Source: Caballeronia temeraria (GTDB lineage: Bacteria > Pseudomonadota > Gammaproteobacteria > Burkholderiales > Burkholderiaceae). Taken from it: a stretch of DNA of 64,000 nucleotides. The notes beneath the pieces were generated by a model. The model did no database searches, had not been told where the DNA came from, and was given only the letters and a program-made list of their open reading frames with translations. Positions 34,550-44,400 of the stretch are shown piece after piece; within the stretch, counting starts at the first letter, position 1, and each line of letters starts with the position of its first letter. The stretch covers positions 1-64,000 of the forward strand of contig NZ_FCOI02000016.1 in NCBI RefSeq assembly GCF_001544795.2. The letters are read 5' to 3'. The translations under genes and the position numbers were made by a program.

Positions 34550-34694
34550 GCCGGTCCGTGGACCAGGGCAGGGGCGGCGTCATGACGAGCCGCGTGCTTG
34601 CGGGATACCGCCTTTGCCGAATCAAATAAAAAAACTCTAAGTCGTCCGGGACCGTCACGCGAATTGGCGTCCCCTTCCTTTCCGGAGAACCAAA

Positions 34695-35669
34695 ATGAAC
34701 AAGACCACTTTGCAATTGGCATGCGCGGTTCTGTTTTGCGCCGCTCAACTTGCCCACGCTGACACCACGGCCAATTCCTCGTCCGGCTCGGTTTCGGGTT
34801 CGACGTCCACGGGCATCGGTCAGGGCGGCGGTTCCAGCCTGAACAACATCGGCACGTCGGCGAACTCGACGGCCAACACCAGTTCCAATTCGTCGTCGGT
34901 GGGCGGCCTCGGCGTCGCGACGGCGAGCGGCGGCCGTTCGAGCGCACAGGGCGGTTCGTCGAACGTGAACATCGCGCTGACGATGCCTGCGCTCACGACC
35001 GCGGGCAACGACGCGAGCGGCACGGATGCAACCGGCAAGGCGGCCACGAGCGGCCCCGGCACGAGCGCCTTCGACACGCGCACGACGGTCGATTACAACC
35101 AGAGCTCGTACTCGGTGCGCACGACGCCGGCGATCGCCGCGCCCTCGCTGACGACGACCCTTTCCGACACCTGCATGGGCTCCGCGAGCTTCGGCCTGTC
35201 GATCACGGGCTTCGGCGCGACCGGCGGCACGACGCTCGTCGATCAGGCGTGCGTACGCCGTCTCGATGCACGCGAATTCCGCGCGATGGGCCTGACCGAT
35301 GTCGCGCTCGCGCTGCTCTGCCAGAGCGATGCGAACCGCCGCGCCGTCGAAGCGACGGGCCATCTGTGCCCGGGCACGACCAAGCCGCTCGCGAAATCGG
35401 GCGAAGACGCGGTGCTCTCGGATGACGAGAAGTATCGCGATCCGCTGGTCCGCGCGCGCCTCGGCTTGCCGGTGACCGCCGCCAACAATCCTGAAGTCAA
35501 CCTGAAGAGCCAGGACGAGGCGAAGCAGGCTCAGCCGGCGCCGGCGAAGCAGGTCGCGCAGCCGACGCCGGTCGCGGCCCGCGTGATCGATCACGCTGAC
35601 AGCGCGGATAATGTCGAAGTGGCGAGCGCGCCCATCGGCGAAAAGATCGAAGTCTCGCTGGTCAAGTGA
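34695..35669 (+). CDS. exported Ser-rich protein with a Cys-containing C-terminal module
   Basis: A 324-residue precursor from ATG 34695 (CGGAGAA upstream) with signal peptide MNKTTLQLACAVLFCAAQLA. The mature N-terminus (about 23-130) is low-complexity Ser/Gly/Asn/Thr (TGIGQGGGSSLNNIGTSANS), like the preceding paralogues. Residues about 155-235 form a compact module with spaced cysteines (LSDTCMGSASFGLSITGFG, VDQACVRRLDAREFRAMGLT, VALALLCQSDANRRA, GHLCPG). A charged, Gln/Ala/Pro-rich tail follows. I do not recognise the family; the Cys module may anchor or nucleate the small proteins. Confidence 0.72.
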   Translation: MNKTTLQLACAVLFCAAQLAHADTTANSSSGSVSGSTSTGIGQGGGSSLNNIGTSANSTANTSSNSSSVGGLGVATASGGRSSAQGGSSNVNIALTMPALTTAGNDASGTDATGKAATSGPGTSAFDTRTTVDYNQSSYSVRTTPAIAAPSLTTTLSDTCMGSASFGLSITGFGATGGTTLVDQACVRRLDAREFRAMGLTDVALALLCQSDANRRAVEATGHLCPGTTKPLAKSGEDAVLSDDEKYRDPLVRARLGLPVTAANNPEVNLKSQDEAKQAQPAPAKQVAQPTPVAARVIDHADSADNVEVASAPIGEKIEVSLVK

Positions 35670-35812
35670 GGATGCAAGAGATCCAGTGGCAAAGCAGCGC
35701 CACGGAGCAGCAGGGACGCGCCTGAGCAATCGGGCCGTCTCTATCTTTGAAGGGTTGGCTCTGAAAGACTGGTCCCGGAGAGTCAACCCTCGTTTTCCCG
35801 CTGAGGCATGCG

Positions 35813-36439
35813 ATGAAGAGTCACAAGACAATGGCGGCCATCGCGCTCGCGGCGAGTGCGATGGTCTCGATGATGCCGATGAGCGCGCACGCCGATGCAG
35901 GCGCCGGTGTCATCTGGGCAGCGAACCCGGCAGGCGTGCAGTCGATGCCCAATGCGCAGGCCCTCGCGCTCTTGCCTTCGAGCGGTTACGTGCCGTTGCA
36001 GACATCGGGCGGCAAGTGCCTGCTCGTCGCGCGGCGCGGCACGCAGATCGTCGCGGTGGAATTGTCGCCGCTGTCGATCGGCGCGAAGGTGATCGGCTGG
36101 AAGCCGCAAGAGATCGATATGAGCACGCTCACGTCGAAGTGGGGTTACGAGCCGCCGAAATCGTCTCTCGATACGAAAAGCTTCGGCAATCCGGTGACGA
36201 GCGCGATGGCCACGCAGAGCAAGGCCGATACGTCGAAGGGCGGATCGTATGCGAGCGCGAGCAGCTGGGGCAACGGCAACGTCGAAGCGCACAGCAGCGC
36301 GATCGCATCGGCCTCGGGTGAGACCGAAGCCGCGGAATCCGTGACGGTGAACGGCAAGACGTATCGCAAGTACAGCCACTTCAAGCCGGCGACGGCCGAG
36401 GCGCCGGTGGCGGCATCGGACGAATACTTCTGCCAGTGA
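35813..36439 (+). CDS. exported protein of unknown function, fourth gene of the Ser-rich locus
   Basis: A 208-residue precursor with signal peptide MKSHKTMAAIALAASAMVSM-MPMSAHA, mature start near DAGAG. The first half is globular in character (AALLPSSGYVPLQTSGGKCL-like, RRGTQIVAVELSPLSIGAKV, IGWKPQEIDM); the second has a Ser/Ala/Gly tract (SKGGSYASASSWGNGNVEAH) that echoes the upstream genes. Two cysteines (GGKCLL and the penultimate residue in EYFCQ) could form a disulphide. GAGG precedes the ATG. It ends 7 bp before the convergent sensor kinase. Confidence 0.72.
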   Translation: MKSHKTMAAIALAASAMVSMMPMSAHADAGAGVIWAANPAGVQSMPNAQALALLPSSGYVPLQTSGGKCLLVARRGTQIVAVELSPLSIGAKVIGWKPQEIDMSTLTSKWGYEPPKSSLDTKSFGNPVTSAMATQSKADTSKGGSYASASSWGNGNVEAHSSAIASASGETEAAESVTVNGKTYRKYSHFKPATAEAPVAASDEYFCQ

Positions 36440-36446
36440 GCCTGGC

Positions 36447-37934
36447 TCAGGTCGTGGCCGACTTCGGTTCGACAACCGGCGGCACGGGCAAGGCCACATC
36501 CTCCGTGGTGCGGGATTCCGTGCCGAAACGCGCCACCGAGAACGAGAACGTGTTGATGCCGTGCTCGCTCGTCGCCGACACCGTGCCGCGATGCATCTCC
36601 GCCACCGCCTTCACGATGGCGAGCCCGAGGCCGTGATTCTCGCGGCTGTTCGTGCGCGAGCTCTCCGCGCGATAGAAACGGTCGAAGAGATGGGTCATGA
36701 CATCCGGCTGAATCGCTTCGCCGGGATTGGCCACCGCAATGCGGATGCGCCCATGTTCACGCGTGACGGACACAGAGATCGTCGCGCCCGGCGCGCAGTG
36801 CTGAATCGCGTTCATCACGAGATTGGACAGCGCGCGCCCGAACAGCGACGTATTGACGAAAGCGCGTGCATCGCCGCTCGCGATCGCGCGGACGTGCGCT
36901 TCTTCGAGCGGAATTTCCAGGAACTCCAGCGTGCGGCCAATCTCCGCCGCGAGCGAGACTTCGACGAGCCCGGTCGCGCGCTCACCCTGATCGGCGCGCG
37001 CGAGAAACAGCATGTCGTTGATGATCGCGCGCACGCGCTCGAACTCTTCGAGATTCGACTGCAACGTGTGCCGCAACTCGTCGATCGAACGATCGCGCGT
37101 CAACGCGACTTCCGTCTGACCGATGAGGATCGTGACCGGCGTGCGCAGTTCGTGCGCGACATCGGCGTTGAAGGATTCGAGCCGGCCGTATGCGTGATCG
37201 AGCCGTTCCAGCGCGCCGTTGAAGGACTTCGCGAGATCTTCGAGTTCCATCGGCAGGGCGCGCGTGTTCAGACGTTGCGATCGATTGTTCGGGCTCAGCT
37301 TCGATGCATCGCGCGTGAGACGCGTGAGCGGCGCAAGGCCGAGCCGCGCGACCGAATAGCTCAGCAGCAGCACGGCGACAGTTGCGAGCGCCATCAACGA
37401 GGCGAGCGCGAGACCGAATGCGCGCATCGTATGGACATTCGGCGAGCAGTCGATCGCGACGAACAGCTGCAACGGCGGACGGTCCGCGTTCGGCGGAATG
37501 GTCAGCGTGGTCATCAGCATGTCATACGCGCGGCCTTCGGGACGAAAGCGCGCGTAGCCGCCCATCACGCGCTTCACGACGCGGCCCGCGGGCGGCGAAC
37601 CGTACTCGAAGCGCGGATCGTTGCTGGACACGGCGAAGAGCGTGGAGCCATCGCGCGGCGTGATGTCGGCGAGTTTCTCCTTCGCGATCTTCCATTTGTC
37701 CGGCGTCGACACATGCGTGACGATGAGCCGTGCGATCTCCGCGCGATTGTCGAGCGAGTCGCGCAGATGCTGCTCCAGTTGCACGCGCAGCACGAGAAAG
37801 AGTCCCGAGCCGACGAGCGCAAAGACGAACAGCGCGACGAGCGCGAACATGACGGCGAGGCGCCGCGATATGGAACGTTGCGTGCGCGGCTCATGCGCGT
37901 CATGCGCCGGCGACGATGCCCACTGCGTGTTCAT
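36447..37934 (-). CDS. sensor histidine kinase of the heavy-metal/IrlS-CusS type
   Basis: A 495-residue inner-membrane kinase. TM1 is at about 27-49, a periplasmic domain at about 50-173, TM2 at about 174-196, HAMP at 197-250 (LGLAPLTRLTRDASKLSPNN), H-box H261 (DVAHELRTPVTIL), N box (NLVMNAIQHC), the G1 region reduced to VANPGEAI, and GLGLAIVKAV. The ELRTPVTILIGQTEVAL segment is typical of CusS/CzcS/IrlS-type kinases linked to efflux pumps. Its start overlaps the response regulator stop by ATGA. The true signal (metal, aromatic or other stress) is not deducible. Confidence 0.9.
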   Translation of the reverse strand: MNTQWASSPAHDAHEPRTQRSISRRLAVMFALVALFVFALVGSGLFLVLRVQLEQHLRDSLDNRAEIARLIVTHVSTPDKWKIAKEKLADITPRDGSTLFAVSSNDPRFEYGSPPAGRVVKRVMGGYARFRPEGRAYDMLMTTLTIPPNADRPPLQLFVAIDCSPNVHTMRAFGLALASLMALATVAVLLLSYSVARLGLAPLTRLTRDASKLSPNNRSQRLNTRALPMELEDLAKSFNGALERLDHAYGRLESFNADVAHELRTPVTILIGQTEVALTRDRSIDELRHTLQSNLEEFERVRAIINDMLFLARADQGERATGLVEVSLAAEIGRTLEFLEIPLEEAHVRAIASGDARAFVNTSLFGRALSNLVMNAIQHCAPGATISVSVTREHGRIRIAVANPGEAIQPDVMTHLFDRFYRAESSRTNSRENHGLGLAIVKAVAEMHRGTVSATSEHGINTFSFSVARFGTESRTTEDVALPVPPVVEPKSATT

Positions 37935-38644
37935 GATGTTCTCGCGTCTTCCCGTGCATCGCGCGTGTCGCGGGCTTCGCGCACTTCGAGCACGTAGCCC
38001 ATGCCGCGTACGGTATGCAGCAGTTTGGTGCGGAATGGTCCGTCGAGTTTCGCGCGCAGTCGCTTGATCGCCGTTTCGACGACGTTCGTGTGACTTTCGA
38101 AATCGACTTCCCAGACGAGCTCGGTGATCGCGGTCTTCGAAAGAATGTCGCCATGACGGCGCGCGAGCACGGAGAGCAACTGAAACTCCTTCGCGGTGAG
38201 ATCGAGCCGCACGCCATCGCGTGTCGCGCGGCGGCCGATCAGATCGACATATAGATCGCCGACGGAAATCAGCGTCGATTCCTGCGCGCGCGTGCGCCGC
38301 GCGAGCGCATGCAGACGCTCGACGAGCTCGAGAAACGAGAACGGCTTCGTGAGGTAGTCGTCCGCGCCTTCGCGCAGTCCGCGCACGCGATCGTTGATGT
38401 GATCGCGCGCGGTGAGCATGATGACGGGCGTCGACTTTTGCAGGCGCAGCGCCTTCAATACCGCGAAGCCGTCGCGTCTTGGCAGCATCACGTCGAGCAC
38501 GATCACGTCGTAATCGTATTCGATGGCGAGATGCGTGCCTTCCTCGCCGTCCATCGCGATATCGACGACCCAGCCCTGCTCGGTCAACCCCGAGCGCAGG
38601 TAATCCACCACTTTGTGTTCGTCTTCGACTATCAGGACTTTCAT
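37931..38644 (-). CDS. OmpR-family response regulator of the heavy-metal/IrlR-CusR type
   Basis: A 237-residue regulator from ATG 38644 (AGGTG 7 bp upstream; GTG 38653 possible). The receiver has paired acids VEDEHK, phospho-Asp D51 (VIVLDVMLPRRDGF), Thr in IMLTARD and K100 (DDYLTKPF). The C-terminal winged helix includes LTAKEFQLLSVLARRHGDIL, VWEVDFESHTNVVETAIKRL and VRGMGYVLE. It likely activates the upstream RND operon; direct repeats at 44775-44797 are a candidate binding site. Confidence 0.92.
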   Translation of the reverse strand: MKVLIVEDEHKVVDYLRSGLTEQGWVVDIAMDGEEGTHLAIEYDYDVIVLDVMLPRRDGFAVLKALRLQKSTPVIMLTARDHINDRVRGLREGADDYLTKPFSFLELVERLHALARRTRAQESTLISVGDLYVDLIGRRATRDGVRLDLTAKEFQLLSVLARRHGDILSKTAITELVWEVDFESHTNVVETAIKRLRAKLDGPFRTKLLHTVRGMGYVLEVREARDTRDAREDARTS

Positions 38645-38731
38645 GCCTGGCACCTGTGCGCGTTCAGTGTGTGTTTACCGTGATCTTCAACTGCTAACTA
38701 TACGAGCCTCGCGGGCATCGTGCTGACGTTG

Positions 38732-40204
38732 CTATCGGCTGGAATCGCCGGCATTGGCCACTTCTTCATTGTCGTGCGGCGCGTCATTCGCCGTGTCGTT
38801 CGTATCCCACCCGCCGCCCAACGCTTTTACGAGCGCCACTGAAACCGTGCGCTGCTGCCCGCGAATCTGCACATCCTGTCGCTCGCTCGTGAGCAATTGC
38901 TGCTGCGCGGTGATCACGTCGAGATAAGCGACGAGTCCGCCCGAGTAACGATCGTTCGCGAGCGACAGCAATCGTTGCGCATCGACGACCGCCGCGTGCG
39001 ATTGTTTCGCCGCGCCGTCCAGCACCGACAACCCGACGATACCGTCCTGCACTTGCTGAAACGCGCCGAGCACGGTCTGCCGATAGTTCGCGACCGCCGC
39101 GACATAGCCCTCGCTTGCGAAGTCGACGGCGGCGGCGCGGCGTCCGCCATCGAACACGACCTGGCTCGCCATCGTGCCGATGGTCCACAAGAGGCTCGGC
39201 GCGGAAATCAGACTGGAGAACGCGGTGCTTTCCCAGCCGATCGTGCCGTTCAGCGTGAGGCTCGGAAAGAACGCCGCCTTCGCGACGCCGATCTGCGCAT
39301 TGGCCGCGGCCATCGCGCGTTCGGCGGACGCGACGTCCGGCCTGCGCTGCAACACGTCGCTCGGTACACCGAGCGGAATGGGCGGAAGCGGGCGGTCGTT
39401 CAATTCCGGCGCAATCGCGAATTGCGGCGCGGGCGTGCCGGCGAGCGCGGCGATCGCGTGTTCGAACTGCGCGCGCTGGTTCAGAAGCAGTTGCGCCTGC
39501 ACGCGCGTCTGATCGAGCTGCGCCTGTTGCTGCAATACATCGAGTCCCGAGACCGCGCCGAGATCGTGTTGCGCCTGCACGTAATCGAGCGCTTTCTTCT
39601 GCAGAACGACGGAGCGGTTCAGCACGTCGATTTCGGCGTCGAGCTCGCGCATCGAAAAGTAATCGCTGGCGAGATCGGTGGTCAGCACGAGACGTGCGTT
39701 CGCGAGATCGTCGCGCGACTGATCCGCCGATGCATGCGCGGCCTCCACTTCGCGACGGATGCGGCCGAAGAGATCGACGTCGTAATTGACTGTCGGCGCG
39801 AGCTTCAGATCGTTCTGCACGGTCTCGCTGTTCGGCGTTGCGTAGTTGGTGACGGGCCGATTCTTCGATATGCGAAACCGCGACGCGTTCGCGCCCAGAT
39901 CCACTTCAGGCAATGCGAGCGACGATGTCTGCGCGAGCGTGGCGCGCGCCTGCGCGTAGTGCGCGCTCGCGGCGGCGAGCGTCTGGTTCTGCGCGAGCGC
40001 CTGCGTTTCGAGGCCGTTCAGCGTGACATCGCCGAAGCCTTGCCACCAGTCGAGCGCGAGCGGCGCGTGCGACGGTTCACCGACGCGCCAGTACGAATCC
40101 GTCTTCCATGCAGGCGGCGTTTCAGCGGCGACCCGATGATAGTCAGGCCCGACGGTGCATGCCGCAAGCATCGATACGAGCGTGATGCAAAGCGCGGCTT
40201 TCAT
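38732..40204 (-). CDS. RND efflux outer-membrane factor lipoprotein (NodT/OprM type)
   Basis: A 490-residue TolC-like protein with a lipoprotein signal: MKAALCITLVSMLAAC, lipobox LAAC with C16, then TVGPDYHRV, the NodT-family start. Two repeats of coiled-coil and beta-strand segments follow, with conserved PLPPIPLGVPSDVLQRRPDV and AVANYRQTVLGAFQQVQDGI. It forms the outer-membrane exit duct for the adaptor and permease encoded just upstream. Its start overlaps the adaptor stop by 4 bp. Confidence 0.93.
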   Translation of the reverse strand: MKAALCITLVSMLAACTVGPDYHRVAAETPPAWKTDSYWRVGEPSHAPLALDWWQGFGDVTLNGLETQALAQNQTLAAASAHYAQARATLAQTSSLALPEVDLGANASRFRISKNRPVTNYATPNSETVQNDLKLAPTVNYDVDLFGRIRREVEAAHASADQSRDDLANARLVLTTDLASDYFSMRELDAEIDVLNRSVVLQKKALDYVQAQHDLGAVSGLDVLQQQAQLDQTRVQAQLLLNQRAQFEHAIAALAGTPAPQFAIAPELNDRPLPPIPLGVPSDVLQRRPDVASAERAMAAANAQIGVAKAAFFPSLTLNGTIGWESTAFSSLISAPSLLWTIGTMASQVVFDGGRRAAAVDFASEGYVAAVANYRQTVLGAFQQVQDGIVGLSVLDGAAKQSHAAVVDAQRLLSLANDRYSGGLVAYLDVITAQQQLLTSERQDVQIRGQQRTVSVALVKALGGGWDTNDTANDAPHDNEEVANAGDSSR

Positions 40205-41442
40205 GATGCGGCCTTGCCGCCCGGCGCGGGCTGTTGTTGCTGTTGTTGCGGCGCGATCACGACATGATCGCCATCCGCGACCGAATCGCTTGGGTTGATG
40301 ATGATCTTGTCGGTCGCCTCGATGCCGCTCTCGATTTCGAGCGATTGCCCGAGATCCTGCGCGATCACGATCTTGTGCAGACGCACGTGGCCGTCGCTAT
40401 CGACGACAGCGAGACGCGGCCCTTCCGCGCGAAACAGCAGCGCATTGCCCGGCACGAGCAGACGCGCATGCGCGGTCGCGGGCACGGCGACCTGCACATA
40501 CGCGCCGGGCCGCAGCCGTCCATCGGGATTCGGCAACGTCACTTCGACTTGCAGCGAACGCGTGGGCACGTCGATCGCACCGGAGATGTGCGTGATCTTG
40601 CCGTGGAACTGCTCGCCGGCCAGCTCGGCCTGCGTAACCGTCACGTCCTGCCCGACGGACACGTTCTGCGCATACGCCTGCGGCAACTGCACGAACACGC
40701 GCAGCGGATCGGACTGCGCGAGCGCGAAGAGCGCGCGGCTCGTGCCGCTGCCTGCATCGATGAGATCGCCCACATCGACATTGCGCTGCGTGACGACGCC
40801 CGCGAACGGCGCAACGATGCGCTTGAACGATTCGAGCTGACGCAGGCGCTTCACGTTGGCATCGGCGGCGGCGAGATTCGCGACGTCCTGGTTGTATGTG
40901 CTCTGACGTTCGTCGAGTTCCTGTTGCGACACGGCGTCGCGCTGACGCAATTGCTGCCAGCGCTGGAGCGAGCTCTTTGCAAGGCCGAGGCTCGATGCGG
41001 TCTGATCGCGCTGCGCGACCGCTTGCGCAAGCTCCTGATCGATCTCGGGCGTATCGAGATCGGCGAGCAACTGGCCTTGCTTGACGCGTGCGCCGATATC
41101 GACATACCAGTGCAGCAGATAACCCGTCGCGCGCGCATAGATCGGCGATTCGACGAAGCCGCGCAAGGTGCCCGGCAAGGTCGTTTCGCCGCCGCCGTCG
41201 GTCTGCTTCGGCATCACGACGTTCACGTATTGCTGCGCGCTCTGCTGCGTGCGTGTGGAGATGGAGCGGCTATGCAGCACATCGGTGACGACGGTGCGCG
41301 CCGCGCCGATCGCGAGCAATGCGAGCACGATGACGAGCGCGATCTTCGCACGCTTCCATTCGACATGGCGCGGCGGCAACGCGGGCCCTTCGTTCGGGTC
41401 GCGAGCGGGAATCGCTAGCGATGCATGGTTCTTTTCAGTCAT
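40201..41442 (-). CDS. RND efflux periplasmic adaptor (membrane fusion protein)
   Basis: A 413-residue protein anchored by one N-terminal helix (about 31-50, AKIALVIVLALLAIGAARTV) without a lipobox. Barrel-sandwich/lipoyl segments (YLLHWYVDIGARVKQGQLLA and IVAPFAGVVTQRNVDVGDLI) flank an alpha-hairpin (about 150-220), followed by the beta-barrel (LRVFVQLPQAYAQNVSVGQD) and membrane-proximal domain. It ends with a Gln-rich tail, QQQQQQPAPGG. It bridges the inner permease to the outer duct. Confidence 0.93.
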   Translation of the reverse strand: MTEKNHASLAIPARDPNEGPALPPRHVEWKRAKIALVIVLALLAIGAARTVVTDVLHSRSISTRTQQSAQQYVNVVMPKQTDGGGETTLPGTLRGFVESPIYARATGYLLHWYVDIGARVKQGQLLADLDTPEIDQELAQAVAQRDQTASSLGLAKSSLQRWQQLRQRDAVSQQELDERQSTYNQDVANLAAADANVKRLRQLESFKRIVAPFAGVVTQRNVDVGDLIDAGSGTSRALFALAQSDPLRVFVQLPQAYAQNVSVGQDVTVTQAELAGEQFHGKITHISGAIDVPTRSLQVEVTLPNPDGRLRPGAYVQVAVPATAHARLLVPGNALLFRAEGPRLAVVDSDGHVRLHKIVIAQDLGQSLEIESGIEATDKIIINPSDSVADGDHVVIAPQQQQQQPAPGGKAAS

Positions 41443-41463
41443 GTTCGTCGGGATGCTTGGATG

Positions 41464-44400
41464 TCAGTGTTGGCTGTCGCCGTCTTCATGTTGCGTCTGT
41501 CCCTTGCGCGCGGCGCGGCGCGCGAGACGCGCGTGAATGCCCGCAAAGACGAGCGGCACGAAAAAGAGCGTGGAAACCGTTGCGAACAGAAGGCCGCCGA
41601 TCACCGCGCGGCCGAGCGGCGCGTTCTGCTCCGCGCCTTCGCCGAGACCGAGCGCCATCGGAATCATGCCGATGATCATCGCGAACGCCGTCATCAACAC
41701 GGGGCGTATGCGGCTTGCGCCGGCTTCGAGCGCGGCGGTGAGCGGCGGCATGCCGGCGTTCAGGCGCTGCCGCGCGAACGAGACCATCAGGATGCTGTTC
41801 GCGGTGGCGACGCCCATCGTCATGATCGCGCCCGTCAGCGCGGGCACGCTCAAGTGCGTGCCGGTGAGAAAGAGCATCCAGATGATGCCCGCGAGCGCGG
41901 CAGGCAATGCACTCACGATGATGAGCGGATCGACCCACGACTGGAAGTTCACGACGATCAGCAGATACACCAGCACGATTGCCATCGCGACGCCTAAACC
42001 AAGGCCGAAGAACGACGTGCGCATCGTCTCGACCTGACCGCGCACGACGATCTGGCTACCGCGCGGAAGCGTCTTGCGCGCTTCGTCGACGAGATGATTC
42101 ACCTGCCGCGCGACGCCGCCGAGATCGCGGCCTTCGACGCTCACGAACAGATCGATCACGGGCCGGATGTTGTAGTGCGTGACTACCGCGAACTGATTCT
42201 GCGGCGAGAGGCGCACGAGATTGCCGAGCAATTGCGTGGGGCCGTTGATCGATGCCGATACGGGCGTGCGCAGCAGTTCATCGATCGACGAGACCTGATA
42301 CTGCGGCGTTTGCACCGCGAGGTTGTATTCGACGCCGTTGCGCGGATTGAACCAGAATCCCGGCGCGGTCTGCGAGCTGCCCGACAGCGAAACCAGCACG
42401 TTCTGCGCGACGTTGCTCGCGGAGAGATTGAGTTGCTGAAGACGCGTGCGATCCATCTGCAAATCGATCGCGGGCTCGTCGAGCTTTTGCTGGATATGCG
42501 TATCGACATTGCCGGGAATCAGGCGGATCTGCTTCATCAGCTTGCTCGCGACTTCAAAATTCGCCTGACCGTTTTGTCCTTGAATCTGCACGTCGATAGC
42601 GGCGGGCAGGCCGAAGTTCAGGATCTGCGTGACGATGTCCGCGGGCTGAAAGAAGAACTCGACGCCGGGAAAGCGGCGCGGCAGCATCGCGCGCAATTCG
42701 TCGATGTACTTCTGCGTCGGCGCGTGATCGGGCGTGAGCGCGACCTGGATTTCGCCGTCGAGCGTGCCGATCGTGCCTGCATTGCTGTAGGACAGGTTGA
42801 TGCCGCTATAAGGCAGGCCGAGGTTGTCGAGTATGGTCGCGAGTTCGTCTTGCGGCACGATCTGACGCACGACCTTTTCGACTTCATCCGCGAGACGCGC
42901 GGTTTCCTCGATACGCGTGCCGGTCGGCGCGCGCATGTGCAGGCGGATATCGCCCGCATCGACGCTTGGGAAGAAGTCTTCGCCGAGCACGAACACGAGG
43001 CCCGCCGACAGCAGACAGAAGCCGAGAAAGAGCGAAGCGAACATACGCCGCCTCACAAGCAGCGTCGACAGAATCACGATATACGCGCCGCGCATGCGCT
43101 CGAAACCGCGATCGAAACGGCGATGCAGGCGCATGAAGAGATTCGGCTTTGCCTTTGCGTCGGGTGCGTGCGCGTGGCCCATCAACAGCATGGCGAGCGT
43201 CGGCACGAGCGTGCGCGAAAGAATGTACGACGCGATCATCGCGAACACGACGGCTTCCGCGAGCGGCACGAACAGGAACTTGGCGACGCCGGTGAGAAAG
43301 AACATCGGCACGAAGACGATGCAGATGCACAGCGTCGAGACGAGCGCGGGCACCGCGATTTCGCCCGCGCCTTCGAGAATCGCATCGTGCAGATTCGTGC
43401 CGAGGTGCAGATGGCGCTCGATGTTTTCGATGGTCACCGTGGCATCGTCGACGAGAATGCCGACCGCGAGCGCGAGGCCGCCCAGCGTCATGATGTTGAT
43501 CGTCTGCCCGAGCGCATGCAGCACGATCAGCGAGGAGAGAATCGAAAGCGGAATCGAGATCGCGATGATGCACGTGCTGCGCCAGTTGCCGAGAAAGAGC
43601 AGGATCATCGCGGCGGTGAGCGCGGCGGCGATCAGCGCTTCGCGCACGACGCCCTGCACGGCGGCTTTCACGAACACGGACTGATCGAAGAGCGCGCTGA
43701 TCTTCAGATCCGGCGGCAACGAAGCGCGTGCTTGCGGCAAGAGATCTTGCAGCGTGTTGACGATGGAAAGCGTCGATGCATTGCCGTTCTTCAGCACCGA
43801 GATCAGCACGCCGCGATGCCCGTCCTGACGCACGATATTGGTCTGAGGCGAGAAGCCGTCGCGCACGTGCGCAACTTCGCGCAGGTATGTGGTCGCGCCG
43901 TTGAGCGTGCGCACCGGGATGTCGTTCAGGCCCGCGACGGTCGCGGGCGAGCCGTTCATGTTGATGGTGTATTCGCGCGGGCCGATCTTCGCGGTGCCGG
44001 TCGGCAGAATCAGGTTCTGCGCGTTGACGGCCTGCACGACATCGGTCGGCGTGAGGCCTTTGGCGAGCAGCGCGCGCGTGTCCAGATCGACGGAGATGAG
44101 GCGCGTCTTGCCGCCATAGGGATAAGGCACGGCCGCGCCGGGAATCGTCACGAGCTGCGGACGCAGGAAGTTGAGCGCGGTGTCGTTCAGATCCTGTTCG
44201 GATTGCTTCGGACTGGACAGACCGAGCTGGATCACAGGAATGCTCGACGCCGAATAGCTGATGACGAGCGGCGGCGTCGCGCCCGGCGGCATCTGCTTCA
44301 ATTGCGCCTGCTCGACGGCGACGGTCTGTGCGATCGCGGTCTGGATGTTCGCCGTCGGCTGCAGAAAGAGCTTGATGATCGCGATGCCCTGCAGCGATTG

